Below are positions 7,517 to 15,518 of a stretch of DNA of 16,978 nt, piece after piece (the stretch's first letter is position 1; the number at the start of each line of letters is the position of its first letter). The stretch is from JBGPFS01 sp041483455 (GTDB taxonomy: Bacteria > Chloroflexota > Limnocylindria > Limnocylindrales > CSP1-4). Under the pieces are notes generated by a model that saw nothing but the letters and a program-made list of their open reading frames with translations, did not search any database and was not told the origin of the DNA. A program made the translations under genes and the position numbers. The stretch lies in NCBI GenBank assembly GCA_041483455.1, contig JBGPFS010000029.1:1-16978 (forward strand). Direction: 5' to 3'.

Positions 7517-7564
7517 GCCCCGCGAACGTCGCGCCCCGCGAACGTCGCGCCCCGCGAACGTCGC
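7517..7564 (+). repeat. Three perfect tandem copies of a 16-bp unit with internal hairpin
   Basis: GCCCCGCGAACGTCGC is repeated at 7517-7532, 7533-7548 and 7549-7564 without a mismatch. Each copy, with the first base of the next, contains CGCGA-ACG-TCGCG, a 5-bp stem with a 3-nt loop. The array starts 4 bp after the stop of the GGDEF-like gene and lies upstream of the aminotransferase promoter. It could act as a weak terminator, a protein-binding array or a replication-slippage product. Confidence 0.9.
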
Positions 7565-7616
7565 GCGCCGGAGCTCCGTCCCCGCGGCGGCCGTGCCCCG
7601 GGCCCGGCCGCTCCGG

Positions 7617-7622
7617 TATACT
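7617..7622 (+). promoter_or_regulatory. Candidate -10 box TATACT of the aminotransferase-CoA-transferase operon
   Basis: TATACT differs from the TATAAT consensus at one base and stands out in very GC-rich surroundings. It would start transcription near 7629, giving a leader of about 88 nt before GTG 7717. No clear -35 hexamer is found 16-18 bp upstream, which suggests an activator-dependent or non-housekeeping promoter. Confidence 0.45.
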
Positions 7623-7642
7623 CCGGGCGCAGTATCCAGAGT

Positions 7643-7657
7643 GCATAAAACCTATGC
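7643..7657 (+). promoter_or_regulatory. AT-rich inverted repeat GCATA-N5-TATGC, candidate operator
   Basis: GCATA (7643-7647) and TATGC (7653-7657) flank AAACC, within an unusually AT-rich island just downstream of the predicted transcription start. This position suits repression by a dimeric regulator of the catabolic operon (GntR- or Lrp-type sites have comparable half-sites), but no regulator gene is adjacent. Confidence 0.4.
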
Positions 7658-7716
7658 GTGCGCGGTCGGGCCGGACCGAGGCCGGACCGCTTTCCGAGCG
7701 CGATGAGAGGTGTTCC

Positions 7717-9108
<1,392 letters not shown>

Positions 9109-9112
9109 CGCC

Positions 9113-10033
9113 GTGAGCGCCGTCAAGGTCGCGTCGATGCACGACGCCATCGCCGCGCTCGTCCGGGACGGCGACACGGTCGCGATCGAGGGCTTCACCC
9201 ACCTCATCAGCTTCGCGGCGGGCCACGAGATCATCCGCCAGGGCCGGCGCGACCTGACCCTCGCCCGGATGACGCCGGACGTCATCTACGACCAGATGAT
9301 CGCGGCGGGAGTCGCCCGGAAGCTCATCTTCAGCTGGCTCGGCAACCCTGGCGTCGGCGGCCTGAATGCCATCCGGCGCCGGATCGAGGCGGACCCGCCG
9401 ACCCTCGAGATCGAGGAGTACAGCCACTTCGGGATGGTCGGGCGCTACACGGCCGGCGCCGCGAACCTGCCGTTCTTCCCGCTCCGGAGCTACTTCGAGA
9501 CGGACCTGCCGGTCGCCAACCCGCGCATCCGGCCGATCGATTCACCATACGGCGACGGGGTCGTCTACGCGGTGCCCCCGCTCAAGCCGGACGTCTCGAT
9601 CGTCCATGCCCAGCGCGCGGACGCGGCCGGGAACACCCAGGTGTGGGGCCTGCTGGGCTGCCAGAAGGAGGCCGCCTTCGCGGCCGATCGGCTGATCGTC
9701 GTGGTCGAGGAGCTCGTCGACGAGGCGATCATCCGGGCCGACCCGAACCGGACGATCATCCCGGGCATCATCGTCGACGCCGTCGTCGTCGAGCCGTGGG
9801 GCGCGCATCCCTCCTACGTCCAGGGCGCCTATGACCGCGACAACCGGTTCTATCTCGACTGGGACCCGATCAGCCGCGACGAGGACGCCCTCCAGGCCTG
9901 GCTTCGCGAGTGGGTCCTCGACCTCGACGATCGGGCCGCGTACGTGGAGAAGCTCGGAGCCGAGCGCCTGGCCGCGCTCCGGCCGAGCGGTTCCGCACCG
10001 TCGGGATCGGTCGACTACGGGGCCTACCGATGA
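9113..10033 (+). CDS. CoA-transferase family I, alpha subunit (glutaconate CoA-transferase A-like)
   Basis: Alpha subunit of a two-subunit CoA-transferase, 306 aa. It begins with the usual alpha-subunit phrase DGDTVAIEGFTHLISFAAGHEIIRQ (about 19-43) that forms the oxyanion/CoA-binding loop. EEYSHFGMVGRY (101-112) followed by AANLPFFPLRSYFETDL is characteristic of the GctA-like branch rather than of the acetate/acetoacetate (AtoD/ScoA) branch. PLKPDVSIVHAQRADAAGNTQVWG (about 156-179) is the conserved central strand. The C-terminal 40 residues end in a Ser/Gly-rich tail. Start GTG 9113 lies 4 bp after the aminotransferase stop; GGAGG at 9096-9100 is 12 bp away, so coupling probably helps. It overlaps the beta subunit by 4 bp (ATGA). 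IpdA of actinobacterial steroid ring degradation is a relative and the main alternative. Confidence 0.85.
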   Translation: MSAVKVASMHDAIAALVRDGDTVAIEGFTHLISFAAGHEIIRQGRRDLTLARMTPDVIYDQMIAAGVARKLIFSWLGNPGVGGLNAIRRRIEADPPTLEIEEYSHFGMVGRYTAGAANLPFFPLRSYFETDLPVANPRIRPIDSPYGDGVVYAVPPLKPDVSIVHAQRADAAGNTQVWGLLGCQKEAAFAADRLIVVVEELVDEAIIRADPNRTIIPGIIVDAVVVEPWGAHPSYVQGAYDRDNRFYLDWDPISRDEDALQAWLREWVLDLDDRAAYVEKLGAERLAALRPSGSAPSGSVDYGAYR

Positions 10034-10839
10034 GCGCCGACGCCACTCCAGGAGGCGTTCGGGCCGATGGTGGCTTCAGCCAGTCCGAGATGATGATCGT
10101 GGCCGCCGCGCGCGAGCTCGCCGGCCAGCGGGTCTGCTTCGTCGGGGTCGGCCTGCCGAACATCGCGGTCAACCTCGCCAAGCGGACGGTGGCACCCGAT
10201 CTCGAGCTCGTCTACGAGGCCGGCGTCTTCGGGGCCCGGCCGGCCCGCCTGCCACTCAGCATCGGCGACCCGACGATCGTGACCGGGGCGACCGCCGCCA
10301 CGAGCATGTTCGAGCTGTTCGCCTTCTACCTCCAGGGCGGCCTCATCGATGTCGGGTTCCTGGGAGCGGCCCAGATCGACCGGTACGGCAACATCAACAC
10401 CACGGTCATCGGCGACTACGACCACCCGAAGACCCGGCTGCCGGGCTCCGGCGGGGCCTGCGAGATCGCGATCAACGCCCGCCGGATCTTCGTGATCATG
10501 CGCCAGAGCGCCCGGAGCTTCGTCGAGCGGATCGACTTCAGGACCTCGCCCGGGAACCTGGGTGGGGCCGAGAAGGCCGAGCGGATCCGGCGCGAGCAGG
10601 GCTGGCTCGGTCGCGGCCCGTCGGTCGTCGTGACCGACCTCGGGATCTGGCATTTCGACGACGAGGGCGAGATGCGCCTCGAGGCGCTCCACCCTGGCGC
10701 GACCCTCGAGCAGGTGCGTGCCACGATCGGGTGGGAGCCCAAGATCGCGACCGACCTTCCGACGACACCCGCTCCGACCGCCGAGGAGCTGCGGATCATC
10801 CGGGTGGAGCTGGACCCGGGCGGAACCTATACGAAATAG
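10030..10839 (+). CDS. CoA-transferase family I, beta subunit (glutaconate CoA-transferase B-like)
   Basis: Catalytic beta subunit, 269 aa, partner of the gene it overlaps (ATGA at 10030-10033). Family I beta subunits carry the glutamate that forms the acyl-CoA thioester intermediate, in an E-x-G context. Here LVYEAGVFGARP gives E63 at the right place, supporting real transferase activity. The homologous steroid hydrolase subunit IpdB is reported to lack this glutamate, arguing against that role. Further family blocks are GATAATSMFELFAFYLQGGLIDVGFLGAAQ split by short turns, DRYGNINTTVIGDYDHPKTR (about 121-140) and SPGNLGGAEKA. With the aminotransferase upstream, an acid such as glutarate, glutaconate or 4-hydroxybutyrate could be activated to its CoA ester. 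This is pathway inference. A long hairpin 30 bp after the stop probably ends the operon. Confidence 0.87.
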   Translation: MSADATPGGVRADGGFSQSEMMIVAAARELAGQRVCFVGVGLPNIAVNLAKRTVAPDLELVYEAGVFGARPARLPLSIGDPTIVTGATAATSMFELFAFYLQGGLIDVGFLGAAQIDRYGNINTTVIGDYDHPKTRLPGSGGACEIAINARRIFVIMRQSARSFVERIDFRTSPGNLGGAEKAERIRREQGWLGRGPSVVVTDLGIWHFDDEGEMRLEALHPGATLEQVRATIGWEPKIATDLPTTPAPTAEELRIIRVELDPGGTYTK

Positions 10840-10869
10840 GATCCGGCACCGGTCGGCGCCGCGAAAACG

Positions 10870-10904
10870 CACCGCACCCGACGGAGGGAACGCCGGGTGC
10901 GGTG
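10870..10904. terminator. 11-bp perfect hairpin between convergent genes (bidirectional terminator candidate)
   Basis: CACCGCACCCG (10870-10880) pairs perfectly with CGGGTGCGGTG (10894-10904) across a 13-nt loop. It sits between the end of the CoA-transferase operon (10839) and the end of the minus-strand universal stress gene (11066), so it could serve both directions. No T-tract flanks it. A second GGGTGCGG copy (10904-10911) can compete for the left arm. Confidence 0.55.
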
Positions 10905-11031
10905 GGTGCGGGATCCAGCCTGATTCGTCCGGACCCCGATCGAACGACCCGCATGACGCGGGCCTCGATCGCCGTCATCTTGGCTCCGCGGGCCGGCCGC
11001 CGAGCCTGCCGAGGGTCCCGAACCGACGGGC

Positions 11032-11044
11032 CGTTCGTCGAACG
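11032..11044. promoter_or_regulatory. Perfect inverted repeat CGTTCG-T-CGAACG
   Basis: A 13-bp palindrome with a single central base, 22 bp beyond the stop of the universal stress gene. It overlaps one copy of the recurring CCGAYRGGYCGTTCG motif (11023-11037). The rest of the 226-bp convergent gap (10840-11065) has no gene that I can support. It also holds ATGACG (10953-10958) facing CGTCAT (10973-10978). Confidence 0.35.
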
Positions 11045-11065
11045 ATCGCGCGCCGGGGGGTTCAG

Positions 11066-11569
11066 TCAGGGCGAGTCGTTGCTCGAGCCGGCGGACGTCG
11101 CGCCTGCGGCGGCGTCGGCACCCGCCGCCGATCCCTCGACGGGCCCATCCTCCCGGGTCCGGACGACCAGGACGGGGCAGCCCGCATTGTGGACGACGTG
11201 GTCGGAGACGCTGCCCAGGATGAACCGCCCGACCGTACCCCGGCCGTGGGTGCCGACGACGATGAGATCGGCTCTCTCGGAGGCGGCGGTCGCCACGATC
11301 CCGTCGCCTGCCTCGCCCTCCCAGACGAGGAAGCTCGCGTCGGCGCCGTGGGCACGGGCCTCGTTGACCACGGCCTGGGCCTGCCGCGAGCGGACCTCAC
11401 GACTATCCTCGATGGCGCGCCGAGAGATCCCACCCTTCGAGGGCTCGACCACGGTGACCACGAGCAGCCGAGCGTCGAGACGGACCGCCAGGTCGATCGC
11501 CTGGGCGGTCGCGGCGCTCGAGGCGCCCGTCAGATCGGTCGCGAGCAGGATCGTCTCAACGCGAGGCAT
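11066..11569 (-). CDS. Universal stress protein (UspA family, ATP-binding type)
   Basis: Single-domain Usp, 167 aa, cytosolic. The N-terminal strand VETILLATDLTGASSAATAQAIDLA (4-28) carries the Asp that contacts nucleotide, and the ATP-binding signature G-2x-G-9x-G-S is complete at G106, G109, G119, S120 (GTHGRGTVGRFILGSV). HNAGCPVLVVRT is the typical last strand. After residue 138 there is a low-complexity Ala/Gly/Ser tail of about 28 residues not found in minimal Usps. ATG 11569 is preceded on the minus strand by AAGG 7 bp upstream. It lies 45 bp downstream of the multicopper oxidase on the same strand, so the two may form one transcript. Usp proteins are prominent members of the mycobacterial DosR regulon. 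Here a DosRS-like pair is 1.5 kb away, which suggests but does not prove common control. Confidence 0.92.
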   Translation of the reverse strand: MPRVETILLATDLTGASSAATAQAIDLAVRLDARLLVVTVVEPSKGGISRRAIEDSREVRSRQAQAVVNEARAHGADASFLVWEGEAGDGIVATAASERADLIVVGTHGRGTVGRFILGSVSDHVVHNAGCPVLVVRTREDGPVEGSAAGADAAAGATSAGSSNDSP

Positions 11570-11614
11570 CGCACGACCTTCGCCGGCTCGGCCAGCGAGG
11601 CGGCCGGTCGGGCG

Positions 11615-12994
11615 TCAACTGACGAGGGCATTGACGATCGCGTCCACGTGCGCCTTCTGGGGCACGACGATCAGGGTGTTGACCATCCCGAACATGCCCG
11701 ACGTCCCCTCGACGTGCGGCAGGATGTGGCAGTGGAAGGCCCACACGCCGGGCCGGTCGACGGTGATCGTCGCGTCCCAGCGTTCGCCGGGGTTGACGCC
11801 GAGCGTGTCGCACAGGAACGAGGCGCTCCCGAGCGGGTGGCCGTCCCGGGCGACGACCTTCATGGCGTATCCGTGGCTGTGCCACGGATGCATCATCGTC
11901 CCTTCGTTCATGAACCGGATCCGGACCGTCTCGCCGACGGCGGCCAGGACCGGGACGGTGGCCGGGAAGCCGTGGCCGTTGATCGTGAAACCGCCCAGCG
12001 CGTCGTTCGAGATCCAGACGTACTCGCGGTCGTATCTCAGCGGCTCGACCTTCGGGTCGACGATGAACGCGCCGAGGAGGCCGCGTCCGACCTGGTCCGT
12101 CGCGTTGTGGTGCGAGTGGTACATCATCGAGCCGGCGGTCGTGGCCGTGAACTCGTAGCTGAAGCTCTCGCCCGGGGCGATCGGCTTCTGCGTGACGAAT
12201 GGGACGCCGTCCTGGAAGAAGTCGTCGAACTCGACGCCGTGGAAGTGGACGCCGGTCGTCTCCTTCAGGTGGTTCGTGAAGACGGCTCGCACCCGGTCGC
12301 CCTGGGTCACCCGGATGGTGGGCCCCGGCCACTGCTTGTTGTAGCCGAGCGCCGCCACGGGATCCTTCAGCTCGTCGATCCGCTGGGAGATCTCGTCGAT
12401 CGTCATCGTGAAGACCTTGACCTCCCCGTCGAGCTGCGGCTTGAGCGGCTGGAGGGCGTCGCTGAGGACCAGCTGCGGGACCTGCGCGAAGGCCGGCTTC
12501 TTGCTCAGCTCGGCGTAGTCGTCGGCGGCCCCGAGGATGTCGGCCAGCTTCGCGAACGTCGCGTCGCCGTAGATCCCCTTGAGGGCCGGGGCCAGGTTCC
12601 CGATGTAGCGCCGGACGATCGTCCGGGCGTCGACGTCGTGCTGGGTCCAGCCGGCCGGGATCGGCCCGCTCGATGGGGGGGCGGAGGCCCCGGCCGAGGC
12701 GATCGGCGCCGGCGAATGACCGAGGCTCGCCGCCGGCGTGCTCGGGGCGCTGCTCCCGGCAGGGGTCCCGGAGGCCGGCGGGGTGACCACCGGTCCGTAG
12801 GTCCAGGTGGGGGCGGTCCCGGGCGTGCAGGAGGCGATCGTGGCGGCCACCAGGCCGCCGCCGGCGACCACCGCACCGCGGAGGAATCCTCTGCGCGAGA
12901 GGGCGCTTGCGGCCGGCCCCTGCTCGACCGGGTCGGGGGACGGATCGACGGCGGGTGCGGGAAGCAGGGAATCCTGCGGGGAGCTGGCATCCAT
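11615..12994 (-). CDS. Tat-exported lipoprotein-like two-domain multicopper oxidase
   Basis: Cell-surface copper oxidase, 459 aa. The N-terminus has a twin-arginine motif SRRGFLRG (33-40), a hydrophobic stretch (41-53) and a lipobox-like IASC with C56, so a Tat-exported lipoprotein is likely. A Pro/Ser/Ala linker (60-115) is followed by about 75 residues of helical, unassigned sequence (115-190), then two cupredoxin domains. All four copper motifs are present: HFHG (250-253), HSHH (293-296), HPWHSH (369-374) and HCHILPH (421-427) with a probable axial Met434. This arrangement supports type 1 copper in the second domain and a trinuclear site, as in two-domain laccase-like oxidases. Substrate may be Cu(I), Fe(II), Mn(II) or organic reductants. 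GGGAG lies 11 bp before ATG 12994. The gene is divergent from the sensor kinase across 107 bp and upstream of the Usp gene. Confidence 0.9.
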   Translation of the reverse strand: MDASSPQDSLLPAPAVDPSPDPVEQGPAASALSRRGFLRGAVVAGGGLVAATIASCTPGTAPTWTYGPVVTPPASGTPAGSSAPSTPAASLGHSPAPIASAGASAPPSSGPIPAGWTQHDVDARTIVRRYIGNLAPALKGIYGDATFAKLADILGAADDYAELSKKPAFAQVPQLVLSDALQPLKPQLDGEVKVFTMTIDEISQRIDELKDPVAALGYNKQWPGPTIRVTQGDRVRAVFTNHLKETTGVHFHGVEFDDFFQDGVPFVTQKPIAPGESFSYEFTATTAGSMMYHSHHNATDQVGRGLLGAFIVDPKVEPLRYDREYVWISNDALGGFTINGHGFPATVPVLAAVGETVRIRFMNEGTMMHPWHSHGYAMKVVARDGHPLGSASFLCDTLGVNPGERWDATITVDRPGVWAFHCHILPHVEGTSGMFGMVNTLIVVPQKAHVDAIVNALVS

Positions 12995-13055
12995 GGTCGC
13001 CCAGTCTCCCGAAGGGCAGGATGAGGAGGAAGTGACGACCGGCCCATCCTCGGGG

Positions 13056-13065
13056 GCCGTACGGC
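13056..13065. promoter_or_regulatory. 10-bp palindrome GCCGTACGGC in the divergent oxidase/kinase promoter region
   Basis: A perfect palindrome near the middle of the 107-bp region (12995-13101) shared by the minus-strand oxidase and the plus-strand sensor kinase. A site here could control both genes. It does not resemble the mycobacterial DosR box. Confidence 0.35.
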
Positions 13066-13088
13066 AGAAGGGCGCCGGCTCGGCCTGC

Positions 13089-13101
13089 TAGGCTCTCATC
13101 C
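13089..13101 (+). promoter_or_regulatory. Leaderless promoter of the sensor kinase (TAGGCT, 7 nt before GTG)
   Basis: TAGGCT (13089-13094) ends 7 nt before the GTG at 13102, so transcription would begin at or near the start codon. There is no ribosome site upstream of that GTG, in agreement with leaderless translation. The arrangement is the same as that at 15587-15599. Confidence 0.55.
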
Positions 13102-14787
13102 GTGCCCGGATCGCTCGCGTCCCCATCTCCCGAGGCGACCGTCTTCCCCCTGGTCGCGCTCCTCGATGCCATCGAGGCCTGGCGGCGCGACCCGGCACCC
13201 GATCAGGTCGGGCGGGCGGCCGAGGCGCTCGGAGCGACGGTCCGGCTGGCCGGCCTGCGCGGGGCCTTCCTGGACGTCGAGATCGACCCGATCCCGCGCC
13301 TGCGGGCGGGGACCGGGACACTCGCCCGAGCCAGTGCCTCGCGGCTCGAGCGGATCGCGAGCGTCGAGGTCCGGGTCGACGAGGGCCGCTTGCCGGCCGG
13401 TCGGCTTTGGCTGGACGGGCGGGGTTCCGACGACGACGCGCTGCGCTCCGAGCGCCTGGCGATCCGGTCGGTCGAGCTGGCCATCGACGCCGTCTGGTCG
13501 CGGGCCACCATCGACCGGACGGTCGAGCGGCTCGAGGCGCTCGACGCGGCGACCCGCGGGATCGCCGGGGTCCTCTCGCACGAGCGGGTCCTCCAGCTCA
13601 TCTGCGACCGGACCCGCGACCTCGTCGGGGCGGAGTACGCGGCCCTCGGGATCGCCGGCTCGACCGGGCACCTGGAGCGCTTCGTGACGAGCGGGATCAG
13701 CCGCGCACAGCGCGAGCGGATCGGGAGTCCCCCGGCCGGTCACGGGTTCCTGGGCCTGATCGTCCGGGAGGGTCGCACGTTCCGGATCCCGGACCTCCTC
13801 GCCGACCCGCGGGGCTATGGGTTCCCGCCGAATCACCCGCTGATGCACTCGTTCCTGGGCGTCCCGATCACCGTCAAGGGCAAGTCCGTGGGCGACCTCT
13901 ACCTGACCAACAAGCTGAGCGCCCCCGAGTTCAGCGAGTCGGACCAGCAGCTGGTCGAGATGTTCGCCCTCCACGCCGGCATCGCGATCGAGAATGCCCG
14001 CCTCCACGAGCAGGTCCAGCGACTGGCCGTCATCGACGAGCGTGAGCGGATCGGGATGGACCTGCACGACGGGATCATCCAGGGCATCTACGCGGTCGGG
14101 TTGTCGCTCGAGGATGTCCCGGAGCTGATGGACGACGACCCCGACGAGGCGCGGGCGCGGATCGAGCGGGCGATCGAGCGGCTCAACCTGACGATCGGCG
14201 ACATCCGCAGCTTCATCTTCGGGCTTCGGCCCGAGATGCTGGACCAGGCCAGCCTCATCGCCGGCCTGGCGGCCCTCGTCGACGAGTTCCGGGTGAACAC
14301 GATGGTCGACGTCGAGTTCGTGGGAGCCGATTCGGGCCTCGACCCGGGGCCCGACCCGACCCTCCAGCTGCTCTACATCGCGCGCGAGGCCTTGAGCAAC
14401 ATCGCCCGCCACGCCAACGCGACTCGGGCCCTCGTCGCGATCCGGTCCCTGCCGGACCGATCGGCCGCTCCGGACGGGCCGGATGAGCCGGCCGGGATCC
14501 TCCGGCAGTCTGGACCTGAGCCCGGGCCATCGACCGCGCGGAGCCGGACCGGTGGCGACGCGATCGTGCTGGAGGTCTCCGACAATGGACGCGGGTTCAT
14601 CGTCGACGCCCGGCCCGACGAGTCGCATCGCGGCCTCGCCAACATGCGCAGCCGAGCGGCATCGCTCGGCGGCACGTTCGAAGTCGACAGCGCGCCGGGC
14701 GCCGGCACCCGTATCATCGTCATGATCCCGCTCGCACTGGACGACCAGGCTGCCCAGGACCGGGCCGACCACGAAGAGCGGGACTAG
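13102..14787 (+). CDS. GAF-domain NarL-type sensor histidine kinase, DosS/DevS-like with conserved heme-pocket residues
   Basis: Cytosolic sensor kinase, 561 aa, no membrane segments. Domains: an N-terminal region (1-155) that may be a worn GAF domain, a clear GAF domain (about 158-303), a HisKA_3 dimerisation/phosphoacceptor helix with H322 (ERERIGMDLHDGIIQG), and a HATPase domain with N-box N433 (REALSNIARHAN), G1 D494 (VSDNGRGF) and G2 (HRGLANMR). The GAF segment DPRGYGFPPNHPLMHSFLGV then GDLYLTNK matches mycobacterial DosS, whose heme ligand His149 and distal Tyr171 correspond here to H245 and Y267, with the same spacing of 22. It probably binds heme and senses O2, NO, CO or redox state. 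This is inference. A Pro/Ser-rich insert (449-485) interrupts the ATPase domain. GTG 13102 is chosen from the leaderless promoter. The response regulator begins 15 bp after the stop. Confidence 0.9.
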   Translation: MPGSLASPSPEATVFPLVALLDAIEAWRRDPAPDQVGRAAEALGATVRLAGLRGAFLDVEIDPIPRLRAGTGTLARASASRLERIASVEVRVDEGRLPAGRLWLDGRGSDDDALRSERLAIRSVELAIDAVWSRATIDRTVERLEALDAATRGIAGVLSHERVLQLICDRTRDLVGAEYAALGIAGSTGHLERFVTSGISRAQRERIGSPPAGHGFLGLIVREGRTFRIPDLLADPRGYGFPPNHPLMHSFLGVPITVKGKSVGDLYLTNKLSAPEFSESDQQLVEMFALHAGIAIENARLHEQVQRLAVIDERERIGMDLHDGIIQGIYAVGLSLEDVPELMDDDPDEARARIERAIERLNLTIGDIRSFIFGLRPEMLDQASLIAGLAALVDEFRVNTMVDVEFVGADSGLDPGPDPTLQLLYIAREALSNIARHANATRALVAIRSLPDRSAAPDGPDEPAGILRQSGPEPGPSTARSRTGGDAIVLEVSDNGRGFIVDARPDESHRGLANMRSRAASLGGTFEVDSAPGAGTRIIVMIPLALDDQAAQDRADHEERD

Positions 14788-14802
14788 ACGGAAGGAGTCG
14801 AG

Positions 14803-15471
14803 GTGCCCGACGGAACCGACCGGCCGACACGGCTGCTCGTCGTCGACGACCACGAGGTCGTCCGCCAGGGACTCGCAGCGCTCCTGGACCGCCGGGAGGC
14901 GTTCCAGGTGGTGGCCGAGGCGGGCACGGTCGCCGAGGCCCTCGAGATGACCCGACGGTTCGAGCCCGACATCGTGGTCATGGACGTCCGCCTGCCCGAC
15001 GGCTCCGGGATCGAGGCCTGTCGCGAGATCCGGGCCGAGTTCCCCGGGACGCGGGTCGTGATGCTGACCTCGTACCCGGACGAGGAGGCCGTCCTGTCGG
15101 CGATCGTGGCCGGCGCGAGCGGCTACCTGCTCAAGCAGATCCGGGCCCGCGACCTGGTGGCCGGCCTGGAGGCAGTCGGCCGCGGCGAGTCGCTGCTCGA
15201 CCCCGCCGTCACCGAGAAGGTCCTCGAGCGGGTCCGCAAGATCGCCACCGGCCAGTTCACCGACGAGCTGTCCGCGCTCACTGCCCAGGAGCAGAAGATC
15301 CTCCTGCTTGTCGCCGAGGGGAAGACGAACAAGGAGATCGCCCAGGACATCTTCCTGTCCGACAAGACGGTCAAGAACTACGTCAGCTCCATCCTCTCCA
15401 AGCTGAATCTCGAGCGGCGAGCCCAGGCCGCGGCCTTCGTGGCCAAGCGCAGGATCACCCGCGACGGCTGA
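14803..15471 (+). CDS. NarL/LuxR-family response regulator, DosR/DevR-like
   Basis: Cognate transcription factor of the preceding kinase, 222 aa. Receiver domain (about 10-125): acidic pair D15/D16, phosphoacceptor D61 (VVMDVRLPDGSGIE), switch T89 (MLTSY) and K111 (YLLKQI). LuxR-type helix-turn-helix (about 157-217): LTAQEQKILLLVAEGKTNKEIA and the recognition helix KTVKNYVSSILSKL. The phrases DVRLPDG-GIE, LTSY-DEA-L-AI-AGASGY and KTVKNYV are close to mycobacterial DosR. DosR DNA-contacting Lys179 and Asn183 correspond to K188 and N192. The start GTG is supported by AAGGAG (14792-14797) 5 bp upstream. Kinase and regulator are surely one operon (15-bp gap). Targets may include the divergent oxidase and Usp genes, but no canonical DosR box was found near them. 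A GC-rich hairpin follows the stop. Confidence 0.92.
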   Translation: MPDGTDRPTRLLVVDDHEVVRQGLAALLDRREAFQVVAEAGTVAEALEMTRRFEPDIVVMDVRLPDGSGIEACREIRAEFPGTRVVMLTSYPDEEAVLSAIVAGASGYLLKQIRARDLVAGLEAVGRGESLLDPAVTEKVLERVRKIATGQFTDELSALTAQEQKILLLVAEGKTNKEIAQDIFLSDKTVKNYVSSILSKLNLERRAQAAAFVAKRRITRDG

Positions 15472-15479
15472 TCCGCAGC

Positions 15480-15494
15480 GGCCCGCGGCGGGCC
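15480..15494 (+). terminator. GC hairpin after the response regulator
   Basis: GGCCCG (15480-15485) and CGGGCC (15489-15494) form a 6-bp stem with a CGG loop, 8 bp after the regulator stop, inside a longer G/C-only tract with alternative pairings. No T-tract follows. Possible terminator. Confidence 0.35.
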
Positions 15495-15518
15495 GGGCCC
15501 GCGCGCCGGCCGGACCCC

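Noticed and set aside
11015..11022. GTCCCGAA, matching half of a mycobacterial DosR box
   Set aside because: Only one half-site, and it lies beyond the 3' end of the usp gene rather than upstream of any gene start.
13021..13035. Tiny open frame ATG AGG AGG AAG TGA before the sensor kinase, as a possible leader peptide
   Set aside because: The kinase promoter is predicted downstream at 13089 with a leaderless start, so this would not be in the kinase mRNA. Four codons occur by chance easily.
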